DNA from: Nomia melanderi
Lineage: Eukaryota > Arthropoda > Insecta > Hymenoptera > Halictidae
Length of the DNA: 64,000 nucleotides
Direction of reading: 5' to 3'
NCBI RefSeq assembly: GCF_051020985.1
Contig: NC_135009.1
Coordinates: 8,936,606-9,000,605, forward strand
A model generated the notes under the pieces. It saw only the letters and a program-made list of their open reading frames with translations, made no database searches and was not told the origin of the DNA. Every line of letters starts with the position of its first letter. Position 1 is the stretch's first letter. Both the position numbers and the translations under genes were made by a program. Shown piece after piece: positions 1 to 11,740 of this stretch.

Positions 1-2628
1 CTAATAGTCCATAAAAAGGCAAGCAAACGCTCTACTTATCGTGACGTTTAGTTTGTAAGTAAAGTATTGTCACTATTAGAATGATCTTTCAATTCGATTT
101 ACGTGAAATGAATAATACTGATTTCTATCAAGCTGTTATAGAAAGTTTCGCTCACTCGTTATATGGTACATACAGTTATTTCGGTTGAATCCGCGCCAAC
201 TGTTCTTTACGTCTATCTAGCATCACTACTCGATCATTACAGATAAAATGAATTCCTAGTCATCCCCGAACCCCGCCGGATAACTACATTGCCCCAATCC
301 TCGATAATTTTCATTCGCCCCCTCAAATTAACAATATTCGAAGGTGGGAAATGGAGTTCCGGAACGGAACAAGGTTTTAATCCGTCACGGGGCGAAATTA
401 ATCTTCCAACAACAAGCTCTCGCCCGTGGGACGAATGAATTCGAAGAGGATCTCGCGGGAAATCCCCAAATTTCGAAACCTGCTCTCCTGGAGAACCGCT
501 CTGTAGACGCCGACCAACGCCGATGAAGGCGAGAGAACGTACGGGAACGAAGATTGAAAGCGAAAGGGAGATGGAAGAGGGAGGACGAGCCATCCATCGA
601 AGGATAGAGACGCGCGGAGAAGAGGAACGGGAAGACGTCGAGCGGAGAAAGTATAATAATTTATGAAGTCTTAAAGGATCCGATCGAAAGGACGGGATTC
701 GCCCGTAGACTCGCAATTCCGGGGACGTCGATCGCGCGTGACGTCTGTCGATGCGCGTGCATCCGCGATGCACCGACCCGCGCGATGGCAGCTGATCGAT
801 AAACCTTACCCCAGCTGTACTCGCCGCGGATATTATGTAAACCATTTCCTTCCCTTCTTTTTTCTTCTGCGGAGTTTCGCGCTAACGTATTCGCGGGGTC
901 GCCCTCAGTTTTTTCCGGCTTTTCGCTTTTCTTCTCTGACGTCTGGGAGCAAGACCGATCGGAATATCAAAAAGAACCGTTCGATCATAGCGCAGACGAA
1001 AAGAAAGTGTGAGGATATGTAGATACTTTTGTTTCGCGACAGGAGCGTTTACGTAGAAGCTGCACGCAGAGCTACCTCTATTGATTAATTAATTAACTAT
1101 CGAGCGTTTAATGCGATTAATATATAATGGTTATAAAAATTATGACAATAGTTTTTTTGATAGCTTCATATATTGATTACAATAGAAGAGAAACTACTTT
1201 TTTTAACCATTTCGGATATTTACCACTTTTAAGGTATCAACAGTTGCGAAATAAGACGGGCTACAGTAAAACCTATGACCACTCTCCGCTTTCCGGCTTT
1301 CATCCCCTAACACTTTAAGACAATATTGTTCTATAGGCATACCTAAGCTAATCCTCCGCAGTTCTACATTCGCAAATGTCACAGGTTCGTTCGACCAAAG
1401 CGTTAGATTGCAAACACTATGGCATGCTTTTATATTGCTTGCAATCTGTATGTATTATATATTACATCCTTTCTATGAGCATTTTTTCTTCTCGCAACAT
1501 ATTGCAGGGCAAAGGGCTGGCGCAGCGTTCTAGAGTAACCTAGAGAAATGGCGTGTGAAGGCGGGGAAAGGAGACTGCGTGAAATGAAGAGGAAAGTTCG
1601 CCAACGGATCGATCGAACGTGAACTCGCTTCGGCGAGATAGATGGATCGTCCGCCAGGGATGATCGACGGGAGAAAAACACGAGGCGAGCGACGCTTAAT
1701 TAGCAACGGCCAGTTTCGATTATCGTCAACGACGATCTACTGCGATTGGACGAGACAAACGAGGCCGGCCGGCGACGACGATAGAGCTGCTGCTAGCGAT
1801 GGCGGTTAGGTGGCCGGTGATCGGTCGAGGATGACAGCCGGACCGCGTAAGAAGTCCTGTTAACCGGCGATTTTATTTGACCGCACAGCTGTGGAAAGAA
1901 CGCAGCTTAACGTGGAGAGAAAACTGAAGGAAAGGAAAAAGGAAGATGTAGTCGAACGGCTAAGGGAAATGGTAAGGATAAGAAAAGAAAAGGAGAGAAA
2001 AGGAGGAGGGACGAAGAACACAGTACAGTAACAAAAAAGGAGAACAGCTTAGGAAGAGGATTGGAGTGTGGATTTTAAAACCCAGTTTCTTCGAATGTAG
2101 CACAGTTGGGATAAGACGAAATTAAATTTAGAAAGAAAATAGCATAAGAATAAAGGTATGACGTAAACTTTGTAAAAGCATTTCTTGGTTGCGAGGCCTA
2201 AATTAGAGAAATAAAGAAATATGTAAGTATGTGTGTACATTTTTTCACACAGCTGCAGTTGCAGCTGTAACGTTTCCTTCCTCTGCAGTTTCTCAGTGCC
2301 TTATCTGTGCACTGTTTCAGCTACCTTCGAAATGGCGGCCCCTTCGTTCAAGCTCGACGAACGCTGCGAAATATTTATTCGCGAGAGAGCTTGTCGAGAA
2401 ACAGAACGGGGAGAATTGACGGGAGAGAAATGGACGTGGTCGCAAATTGACGTCGAGATGCTCGCTTTTTCCACGCTACTTAGGGCTATTCGGGAACTTC
2501 TCGGAGAAATGGCTTGCGTGAAGTTTTTCGTAACTGCTGAAACTCAAGAGGGATGATTTTGTAAAAATGTTGAAAACGTGGAAGTTTATGAGATAATTGG
2601 CTTTGAGTGCATAGTTCTAGATTAGGGT
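1..2628. other. Non-coding mosaic DNA, no gene recognised
   Basis: AT-rich ends flank two CpG-rich blocks at about 340-1000 and 1500-1860. Open frames here, the longest a minus-strand one at 237-845, are Arg/Ser-rich, overlap frames on the other strand and match no family I know. A strongly purine-biased strand runs from about 1920 to 2045. No RNA gene or mobile element could be supported. Confidence 0.5.
1920..2045. repeat. Purine-rich low-complexity tract
   Basis: The plus strand is almost all A and G for about 125 bases, made of GGAAA, AAGGAGA and GAAAAGG-like words without a fixed period. It is low-complexity rather than a true tandem repeat. Comparable purine or pyrimidine strands occur near 10660-10780, 31670-31708, 39727-39775 and 58640-59300. 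Confidence 0.6.
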
Positions 2629-2805
2629 TTAATGCTGAGATTATTGGATGAGTCGAAACGATCTATGTTAAGTTTCTTCTTTGGCGATTACGGAAGAAGC
2701 AGCTGATTTTCTCAGAAATTATTGAGTAAATTGATTTAGATATAACCAAGCTGAGAAATAAGCGAATCGAAAACATGATAAATAATTATTATAAGAATTT
2801 AATCG
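2629..2805. mobile_element. F1-family TTAA MITE, right end lost
   Basis: The segment aligns over about 135 bases with the F1 copy at 59930-60151. Both carry a GATTTTCTCAG / AATTTTCTGAG block, then AATTATTGA, then TGATTTAGATA and AACCAA, then GAAATATAAGC or GAGAAATAAGC. The left end is a TTAA at 2629-2632 followed by a decayed terminal repeat. The right terminal repeat (GGTAGTTC...TTAA) is not visible, so the end coordinate is approximate. It encodes nothing. Confidence 0.5.
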
Positions 2806-3362
2806 ATTTCCACTCTATAACGTGAAACGAATTTCCCAAGCCGATTATCTGCTATCCATATACCGCACTCCCAATTTCCGTTTCACGCAGAATCCGTTTC
2901 CTACCAAGGAACGCGACACACCCTTCACATTTCCAAAACGATTCTCGACTGACAATATCGCCCGACCTCGAATCCCAGCGGGCTTCCATAAAATTTCGAA
3001 TTTAATACGCGCCCCAACGTGAAACGATCTGTCGCGCTGGAACCTTCAATTATTCTATCGCCGCGTTCACGGAGCAGTTTTTAAGCAGAACGAAAACGGC
3101 GCACAGTATGAATATTTGGTCATTATTGCGTGAAAATCAAAGAACATTCGGCAGAATTAACTGTAATAATCAACTTTGATGAATGTTCTCAAGATCAAAA
3201 CTTATTCATCGTGTTTCCTACGTATTCCTTTCTTATTCTACAACACTCTGGCTTCGATACGAAAGAAAATTCATCGCTCTATCTAATTCTATCGAAGGTT
3301 CTCCAAACTTGATACAGAAATGACCGAATGTTCTATGTCGGGCAGGGAGGGAAGGTGAAACA

Positions 3363-3390
3363 TTAGGCTGCCCCATAAATAATATTATTA
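3363..3390. mobile_element. Possible mariner-like terminal repeat, single end
   Basis: The word TTAGGCTGCCCCATAAATAA resembles the start of mariner-type terminal inverted repeats in insects, which often begin TTAGGTTG and target TA. No matching inverted end was found nearby and there is no transposase frame. This is a resemblance only. Confidence 0.2.
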
Positions 3391-5061
3391 TTTTACACTA
3401 CCTAACTACTATAAGATAATAAACAAAATAACCTATGGGATGATGTTACATCTCGAACCAGACGAAAGGATCATTGCGTCAAAGACTGGTACCGCGTATT
3501 ACATACGAGCAGGCAGCTGGAAAGAGAACTCTTCGGTCCGGGTGTAATTTTATTTAGTATCTACTGAGAGGATTCGCAAGCGAAACGAACGCGTGGCTTT
3601 GAATATCGAGCAGGTTTCCGGCGTATAGCGTGCATTGCGCGACGGTCCGCATAATTGATCGCGATATCTCGTAACATCGAAGCCGTCTGGGAATAAAAAT
3701 CGCTCCAGCGAGCGAGTTCTCGAAGAAAACAATAGCGAACTAGCGCGATCCAGCTGTTATCCGTCGCGGAACTGTCTCCGGTGGAAACTTTACACGCGCG
3801 CGGAGAATACGCGATTCAATTTGCCTGCTACCAAAACAGGTAATTACAAGGAAACTCGAGGCGGGTGAATGGCTGCACAGATTCCCGAAACTCCGCCATT
3901 GTTCCTGGCAGCACACACTCAAAGGGGCTCGCTCTTCATTCGCCTCCAGACGCGTTAATTTATCTTCTTCGTATAATAATGGCGTGACTGCAGCTGAAGA
4001 TTTTAATGTTTCTGGAACCAAGCCGTTCGATCTTCGCGACTTGACGCTGGTTCACATGCGATACTTTTGGCTAGGGAACGAAGATGTTTGAATATATGGC
4101 AAGATTTTCTTGGAGTGCCTTGGACATAAATAAGGGATTTGCTGGGATAAAGTGGACAACCATGAATGCATGGACTTGCCAAAAGTTTACAATGGATATT
4201 GCAATAAGTAGATGGAAGAGATACAATCAGAAAGACGGTAGAAATTTGGAGAATGGTCAATCTGTAACAGTTGATCAATAAAAAAACATCTTGTCTAAAT
4301 AAAACGTAAAGATTAGTTTCTTCGGCAAGTCTTATTACTAATTAACTCTTTCCTAAATAGTAAGCTCTCATCACTTTTCTTCCCTTCACATCAATTCCAA
4401 ACTAATTCCCATAATGACTTTCAATTCGAAACCTTCGCGTATCAACGTTTAAAACCGGAGAACCAGAAAACCATATTCTATTCGTATATCTCTTGTACAA
4501 AGGTGATATCAAATCGATTCTTCTATAAAAGCTCTCACGAAACGGCCGCAATATTTTTTCCAGCCGATAACAGCAGAGGCGACGTTGCATCTCAATTATC
4601 CCGTGATTTCAGCCGGCAGCGTTTGCCGATCGCGGATTCTCGCCGGCTCGCCGTCCCGCCGAGCTGCGGAGATTTTGATCGATTAAGAGAGCGTATTCCC
4701 GCGTTTTCAACAGGCCGCGGCACGGTTATCAATCAGCCGCGTCGTGTCGCGAGACGACCGAACCCTTTGCCGGATATCGTCGCGCGAAAATCATAGCTGC
4801 GTGGAATCATGAATGTTTTCGGCCCGGTTCCCGCGGCCGTGATTCATAGCCCCGTTTGATGGAGCCGTGGTCGATCGTAAATCAGGGAAACCTTTTCTGC
4901 GCGCTGCCAGCAGGAACAGACTCGTCGAATTTCATGTCGCATTCACTGTGCAACGGGGATTTACGGGATGCGAAGAGACAGCGTGCAACCGCGATCGTAA
5001 AGGCGATTAAGTGTGCCATAGGCATTCGTACGTCTTTGTCGCGCGATTGGTGATCATTTTC

Positions 5062-5085
5062 TTAACCCTTCGGGCACGGGTATCG
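5062..5085. mobile_element. Single TTAA-type terminal repeat
   Basis: TTAACCCTTCGGGCACGG begins directly at the right edge of a CpG-rich block. It matches the general form of the paired ends elsewhere in the window (TTAACCCTT plus a G/C-rich continuation). No inverted partner is visible within several hundred bases, so it is an orphan end or a chance match. Confidence 0.3.
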
Positions 5086-7244
5086 TACTAGCCTCTGTGG
5101 GCTTTACAATCGAATGTTACGAAGTGATCGTCGAATGATTAGGTCGTAAGTTTGCGCCGCGATGCGTTGATACCTTGCGCATTACGTTTTGTAATTACAG
5201 AGCGACACGAGTTTGGACTGCTTCAGTTTAGTCGGTAAAACATATCCGATAGCGGAAGATCATGCAGTTATACTATGTTTAATCGAATATTATTTTGTAT
5301 AATGGAAAGATAAACGAACTTATGAGACGATCGAATAGTTAAGTAACAAAAGATCGATGAATACTTTGGAAGTTTGAAGAGTCCTAGAATTTTGCAAGGT
5401 TGTATCGAAGTGAAATCTGATTTCAGTGCTTGAAGATTTTACTGATTGTGGATCTCGTGTAATATTTGTTTATTATCCAAGATTTGTCGATATATTTCCT
5501 GTTATATGAATCTAGGTTAACAAAGTTATTACGTACGGAATAGACAATCTAATTTAACTCAAACTTGTTTGCGCTCATCGATTTCCACGGGGCTTCATTG
5601 TATTCGAATTCAAAGCATACGAAATTTCCACGAATGCGAAGTAATTTTCTTGATAAAATCAAAACAGAATGATTAAGAACAGCGATACGTTGGCAGTAAG
5701 TGCTAATTCAAAATTAGTTTAATCACCGTAGCCGAGTTCATAACCGTAAAAACTCATATTTAAATTTAATCTACTTCCACATGAGTTTGCAATAAATTCC
5801 CCAGGGAAAAAGGTGAAAAAGGAATGGATAACTCTCACGATACGGGAAAGCGGCGGTTGTAACCCGGTTCCGCGGGCACAATTGTCCGTTCAGCGGTAGA
5901 ATACTGGCGGCCATGTCTACCGTAACGAAAGGGTTGAGGTAATTCCGGTGTCGAGTCGCGGGTTCCATGTCCGCCGCTAACCCTTTTGTTCCCATTGAAA
6001 CCATACGGTCGGCATATTTCGAATTTCGAATTTCGTGCCCCTGTGCGCTAGCCCCAGCCACGTTTTTATTCAAGTTACCAAATAATTCGGTGAAGCTAAT
6101 TATTCTCCGTATAGGACGGAACGAACATCAAGCTCGAATTCAGTTTTCGTGTTTATTTTCGGTGGAAACTGAAATTTCGACGCCGCGAGCGACGTCAATT
6201 TGCGTTAACGGGTTCGAAATCTGACATTAAATACCACGAGGGAAACTGGAGAGCAGCACCGTTTTTTGCCGCAATTAACACCATACATACATGCAACCGT
6301 GTAATTCTGATAAAATAATTGAAGTCTCGCAGCTGATATAATTTAAATTGTTAAAAGAAATTTCAGTTTCTCGTGATTATATCCCAGTGTGGAATATGCG
6401 TTGGCGAATATTAAAGCACTTTTCATTAGTGAATATTTGTCTCCGGTAATTAAAAATAAATATCGCTGTATAATCGTAGCTTTTACTGTTTCAAAGTTTC
6501 AAACAACAAATACCGGAATGAATTTCGTGCTAAGCAAATATTAACACGTACTAGGCCACGCGGTCATTACGAATAATTATATTAGGAGGGGGAAAGTTGG
6601 AAATATGACGAAAACACGATGCTCGGATATCACGAATTTTATCAGATATTTCTGAATATTATATTCTTAAATAGAATGAATGTTAGTACGAATATCATTA
6701 GATATGAAAAAGGAAAGGAACGCTTTTCTATGCGACGAGAGGCAACAAGCCACACGAGCCTCAGCGGGCGCTGCTGTCCGAAGATCGTTTTACAAGAAAA
6801 TTGCCCGAGACGCTTTCGAAGAGCTCGACAAATTGAATTGCACCGTCGCGAGCAGAAATTAGAAGCGAAGATTCATTGCTGGGCGGGCAGAGGCGCGGGG
6901 TAAAATGAAATCCTTTGTGAAAATATTTGCACGGCGAAAGGGAGGTTGGTCTAAGGTTCGCCGGAAGGGACAGTCGCGTTTGTATATCTGCTGCAACCGC
7001 TGCATCCGTGACTGGAATTAATATGCTTCCTCAGGGCGGCAACATCGAGACGCGGGTCGTGCTTTGATTCTTGTAATTCCGCGAGATACAATGGCGGCCA
7101 TGGAAATCCCAGCCCATTAACCCCCGGTTGGAAAATCTAATTTACAATTGCGCTCATCTGATTTATTTCGTTATTAATAATTCGGGAGAATGCGGAGAAA
7201 TGTTGTGTTTGTTGCAAGTGGAAATTTGTTAGTTCAAAGATTTA

Positions 7245-7483
7245 ATATTTGCAATGTAGATATTGATAATATGAATAGCAGCGATATAAATATCGATAGG
7301 ATGAACGTTGGTGATATAATTATTGATGGTATGGAGACCGGCGATACAAATATTCTTAATACAGATACTGATGATAGAAACATTGATATTATAAATATTA
7401 ATGCTATGAATATTGATAACATAAGCATTGATCATACGGATATTGATAGCATAAATATTATTAATACAAATATAGTAGTTTAA
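7245..7483. repeat. Degenerate 30-bp tandem repeat
   Basis: About eight imperfect units of roughly 30 bases are built on GATATTGATAATATGAATA-like words. Read in the plus frame starting at 7190, the units give a 10-residue repeat of the form xxxDINIDxM, rich in Asp, Asn and Ile. Two frames on the opposite strand also stay open through the array. That is expected of a stop-free repeat and argues against a real protein. The upstream part (7190-7244) has no recognisable signal. Confidence 0.65.
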
Positions 7484-8139
7484 TGCTTCTTTTATTCATC
7501 CTCGTAAATCGATCGTCTGTTATAGGGGCATTAAAGGTTCAAATTAATTAAAACGAATCACCGGATAGTTCGAAATAAATGCAGCTTCACACAAATTGGT
7601 AAATGGTTCCGCACTTCAGGCCAATCTAGATATTGTGGATATGTAGACCGACGCAATTTTATTGGCCGCCACCCTGCACTGTGAATTTTCATTTGTACGT
7701 AAAATATGGTAAACAGTAGTGTCGGGCTTGTTTTCCACCGCACCGCTGCATACAGTGACGTGGAATTGTGCGCGTTCCTTTAAAACAGCAATTAATTGCA
7801 CGTATCGTTTTGCTGTCCGCGTTTGTTTGTTTTTATTGCATTTTTCATATTTTTATTTTCATTTTTTTTCGCAATCCGCTTTCTCTCTCTTTGAATTTTG
7901 GTACGAACCTCGAAATTTTGCATGTTGTTTCGGCGAACAAATACGATCGCCTACGCAAACACGTCGCGTATACGATTTCAGTTATTTCCATAATCCATAA
8001 ACACTGATGTTATACCGTTCTCAACTTTAATACCTTTATTGTTCCGATAATGGAGATCTTTGCGAAATTATTCGTGACGTTATCCCTGTTTTTATACAAA
8101 CATTCCATAAACATTTCAAAATTGTAACTACCTAAAATA
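7484..8139. other. AT-rich non-coding DNA
   Basis: Mostly AT-rich DNA with a T-rich tract at about 7820-7890. No mobile element or RNA gene was recognised. Confidence 0.4.
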
Positions 8140-8685
8140 TTAATCTTTTTGGTTCTTTTTTGTGTAAAGATCTTTCAGTTCACCGTTAATCGTTTCTATT
8201 TCAAGTTTTCTCATTATTTCCATTTCGTACTGTATTCTGTTTTCACATTTTGCGTTTCTTGGACAATAACGCAATAACGAATATCTATATAATAGACGAC
8301 TAATGGATCCATCATGCTGAACAGCAATAAACAAGGATATCATCGTTATTATTAGCTCATGTTTGGTAATACGTGCGTCCAAATATTTTCGTATTCCCAG
8401 GGAACTGGCCTGTGTCCTCGAAACATCAGCGATCGACCCGGCTAACGGTAGACGATGCATTGTCGGTTGCATTTCAACGATGGATCCTAAAACGTCCGAA
8501 ACGTCCGTCGCAGCTTGCGATGGGCATTCGAATTTCAGCTTTGAAACGACACGAAATTTTTCGATACTGCGAAAAGTCAATTCAGCATTTATATGATTCG
8601 ATTCCATAATCCTCATGGAAATTTTAGAAAAAATATGAAGTCTCAATCGATTTTCTTTGTACTGTTTCAAATCACTCGGTGCCAA
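8140..8685 (-). CDS. Unidentified open frame, possible exon or gene remnant
   Basis: A stop-free frame of about 180 codons lies on the minus strand in a moderately AT-rich stretch. It ends in TAA preceded by a Lys/Glu-rich tail (ELKDLYTKKNQKD). Its first codon is TTG. The first ATG in frame is at about residue 24 (MRIMESN). Residues about 110-127 (ITKHELIITMISLFIAVQ) are hydrophobic and could be a membrane segment. The composition is balanced, unlike the Arg/Ser-rich frames elsewhere in the window. A possible splice acceptor (TTGACTTTTCGCAG on the minus strand) lies inside its first third. I recognise no family. It may be a terminal exon, a decayed gene or chance. Confidence 0.3.
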   Translation of the reverse strand: MAPSDLKQYKENRLRLHIFSKISMRIMESNHINAELTFRSIEKFRVVSKLKFECPSQAATDVSDVLGSIVEMQPTMHRLPLAGSIADVSRTQASSLGIRKYLDARITKHELIITMISLFIAVQHDGSISRLLYRYSLLRYCPRNAKCENRIQYEMEIMRKLEIETINGELKDLYTKKNQKD

Positions 8686-8837
8686 TACGTTAAATTATTA
8701 AATATACTATCGAATCAATTTCATCATTTGTCAAGCGTAAAATGATGATTGCAATCAAAACCGAGCCCTCACCTCTAAGACATCAAAACCGTTCGTATCA
8801 AATTTATTTTATCATTCACAAAATAATATGACGATTA

Positions 8838-9113
8838 CTAGACTGTAGATCTTTTTGCGTTCATAAGAAATTTCAAACTGAATAATTGTGTATAATGAAA
8901 ACCCATTAGGAGTTCCATTCCTCTAATTATATCCCAACAGATTAGGATTTGCATTAAGTAGAAATTGAATCCGCAGTCCAATTGCAGCATGGCATCAGAA
9001 CCAAGACACTTCGCCGATACTTCAAATTTTCCACGACTTCCAAGAAAGTCGTATAACCGTGTCACGTTCAAACTATCTCCGATCTGCGTCGTCTGAAATA
9101 TTTCGTGGTCCAT
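8838..9113 (-). CDS. Unidentified short open frame upstream of the 8140-8685 frame
   Basis: A 91-codon frame starts with ATG (MDHEIFQTTQIGDSLN) on the same strand as the 8140-8685 frame and about 150 bases upstream of it. Residues about 48-75 are rich in hydrophobic and aromatic residues. It shares orientation and ordinary-looking composition with its neighbour, so the two could be pieces of one broken or spliced gene. No family was recognised and chance is quite possible. Confidence 0.2.
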   Translation of the reverse strand: MDHEIFQTTQIGDSLNVTRLYDFLGSRGKFEVSAKCLGSDAMLQLDCGFNFYLMQILICWDIIRGMELLMGFHYTQLFSLKFLMNAKRSTV

Positions 9114-9879
9114 TATGCGAATCGCGGAAACCCATGGTTCCGTAAGAATTTTTCATTGCGACGGAACCGACCGATAACGGTCGGAAGAGCGGGCGGAAAG
9201 GGGATCACCGTCGAATCGAATAAATTAGAATCGACTGAATTAAACGCTCGCGTTTACGGGTGGCGCGCGCGATACCGGACGAGGGACGGCAATAACAACG
9301 GTATCTATAATATATCGTTGACATACGCGCAACAATGGAATTAATGCCGCGCCGATTACAAATACCCGATTATGTTTGCGTCCCGCCCATCGAAGGGATG
9401 GCCGGCTCGCGAATAAATACCGCGGGGGTGGCAAGCATTGGTTTTTGTCGATAATTAAAACAGTGGACCGCGTAGCTGGACCTTTCCCGGGAACAGAAAA
9501 TCTGCTCGAGAGAGGATAAATGAAAGGAAAAGAGGAAAAAAGAGCCAATCGTTGATCGTCGGAATTGTTCGCTGCCTCCGTGTTCAACGGTGTTCAGCGA
9601 ATCGTAGAATAGGAGGGCGGCCAGGAAACGGATATATTCGTATTAATTAATGGAGTGCACGTCTCGTAATTAATATCCCGGCGCGTGCTTCCACTGGTCA
9701 CTGGTTTCAAGCGGACGCCGCGCCTCCCGCTGTGAAAAAGAAAAACGGATTCCGTCCTTTGACCACATATTGCGTTTCCAACCGAGCGTTTTTTGGAGAA
9801 TAATTTTTACTGCGTTTGGGTGCGGGATGAATGACGGTGTGCGGAAGAGTGTGGAGTTGAGAATTAGTAATTTTTATTA

Positions 9880-9985
9880 TGTTATATTATATTACTTATC
9901 GTATAATATAATTACTTACAATATAATATAATATAATATAAAATCATATATCACTATAATATTATATATTATATACTGTTATGTT
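9880..9985. repeat. AT-rich ATATAAT-type low-complexity tract
   Basis: The sequence is almost only A and T, with repeated ATAAT, TATAT and ATTATAT words. It is typical simple-sequence DNA with no regulatory meaning that can be shown. Confidence 0.7.
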
Positions 9986-10149
9986 AATAGATAAGGATAT
10001 TATTATCTTCCAGCGTTATTTACGCGTTTTCAACCCCTTCAAACTTTGAAACAGAGATTAGAAACTGTAGATATTGTCAATCCTTTCGAATTAAAGACTA
10101 GTATTTTGTATATCATTCATTACTGTCATTTTCTGTTAAGTGTCATACG

Positions 10150-10236
10150 TTTATTGTCAAGTATTAGTTCCTGTTATTCCATTCTCCTAATTCATTTATC
10201 GTCAAGTATTATTTTCTATTCCATTCTTCCATTATA
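10150..10236. repeat. Two-copy tandem duplication, about 45 bp
   Basis: TTTATTGTCAAGTATTAG at 10150 recurs as TTTATCGTCAAGTATTAT at 10195, and both are followed by a TTCCATTCT block. The two units are clearly related with scattered substitutions and small gaps. A weaker partial unit may precede them. Confidence 0.65.
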
Positions 10237-11170
10237 AATCGTTCATTACTGAAATAGACATGAACCCAAGAACATACAATTCTCTATGTGTCTGTAAATT
10301 ATTAACGATAAAATAATTCCACAATCTACACTACAAATAATTACGAAAACGTTAACGAAACGAAACGATCCCGAAATCGATTACGGTTGAGCCAAGGTAA
10401 TTCACCGAAATCCGGTAACTAATTCGCACGTTAACGCGAGAAGTCGTGGCACGGAGAACCAAGAAGAGATTCACAAATTCTCGGCGTTATTCCGAGCATT
10501 CCCGCGTTTCAAACAGTGTCCACGGTTCACGGTTCGCGCGCCGCCTAGCCAAATGAAATTTGCCGAGCACGGAGTGCATTACGTCGATGAGATCCGGCCC
10601 TAATTTTCCCGGGTGCTCGGCGAATCTCAAGCGCGCCCGTAAACTCCCTTTCATTACACTTCTCCTTTTTTAATTTTCTCCCCCCCGAGAGATTTCCTCT
10701 TTTTTTCCTGGCGTGTTTACCCTCGCCCCTTCACCCTTTATTTCTCCTACTCCGCCCTTTTTTTGTTTATTCCGGATTTTTGTTTCGATCCGTTGGACCA
10801 TTTCCCGCGATGGCGCTTGTTCTATGGCAATTTTATTTTTCCGTGGGGTTACCGTTACTCGGTGGGCCGCGGTTATAGACGTGAGCCAGCGCAGAGATTG
10901 TTGACGTATCTCACGAAAACATGGCCGCGAGTATCATCGTACGAGCGTCATGCCCTACAGTTCGCTATTTTTTCGCGGGACGTGCTCTTCGAAAAATATT
11001 CGCCGCGTTACCTGTTCCGGGGGAGTGCGCGAAAAATTCGATTCGACCCTCGCAGTTCGTTACCGAGCGAATTTATATGTCGTCGTATACGCCTCGTTCG
11101 TGTGTTTGAACAAGGTCTCCACGGTACCGCCGGTCAAACAAAATATGAAACCCGGTGGATATGATTTATA

Positions 11171-11195
11171 TTAACCCCTCGGCGTGCGATGACTT
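11171..11195. mobile_element. Single TTAA-type terminal repeat
   Basis: TTAACCCCTCGGCGTGCG begins just after a CpG-rich block and has the form of the TTAA element ends found as pairs elsewhere. No inverted partner was seen downstream. Confidence 0.25.
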
Positions 11196-11464
11196 GCCTG
11201 AGAGACGACGGTTGTCACGTGTGTCGGTTTAAACGTTCAGATACGTTAAGAACTGTGTACGATGATTACCTGCTGTCTGTTTTGTTTTGTCGCTCCGTTC
11301 GGGACAGTTAATTAAGGTCACAAACAGAACAGAATATTTACATTCCTAAATATCCTTCAACCTTTGAAGTTGTGCAACTGTACAGTTGAGCGAAATCAAG
11401 TAGTCGTTATAATAATATTCTTGAAATCAAATTCTAATATTTACTAATCCTAATTTCTACTAAA

Positions 11465-11740
11465 ATATCAATGCGCCTTTTTTCTAGTAATTAAGGGTTC
11501 CGTACATGATTCAGTTACCTCTACTGGAATTTGGAATACTTCAAAAAATAAATATATAAATAAATACTCCGAAAACGAATGTTGGCACATGACTTCGAAG
11601 TTTCATATCTACAATAGAAAATCGCTATGGAAAACTTGAATTATTCGAAAATTAGATCAACGCGTCGTTTTTTTTCTAGTCATTAAGCATTCGATAGGTA
11701 AATTCGTTTGTTCTAAGAAAATTTAGAATACTTTCAGTGA
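11465..11740. repeat. Imperfect direct duplication, period about 190 bp
   Basis: CTAGTAATTAAG near 11485 recurs as CTAGTCATTAAG near 11676. Both are preceded by a T-tract and CG-containing word (GCGCC / GCGTCG) and followed about 45 bases on by a shared (A/G)GAATACTT. The first half and second half of the segment are therefore an old duplication. Confidence 0.5.

Larger units (their letters stand above)
2806..7244. other. Non-coding mosaic DNA, no gene recognised
   Basis: CpG-rich blocks at about 3540-4010, 4560-5050, 5800-6020 and 6720-7130 alternate with AT-rich spacers. The block ending near 5050 is followed at 5062 by TTAACCCTTCGGGCACGG, which looks like one end of a TTAA element whose partner end I could not find. 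The remaining open frames are short and unconvincing. Confidence 0.45.

Noticed and set aside
237..845. Open frame of 202 codons, minus strand
   Set aside because: It shows the same Arg/Ser-rich composition and two-strand overlap as other CpG-rich artefacts, with no motif.
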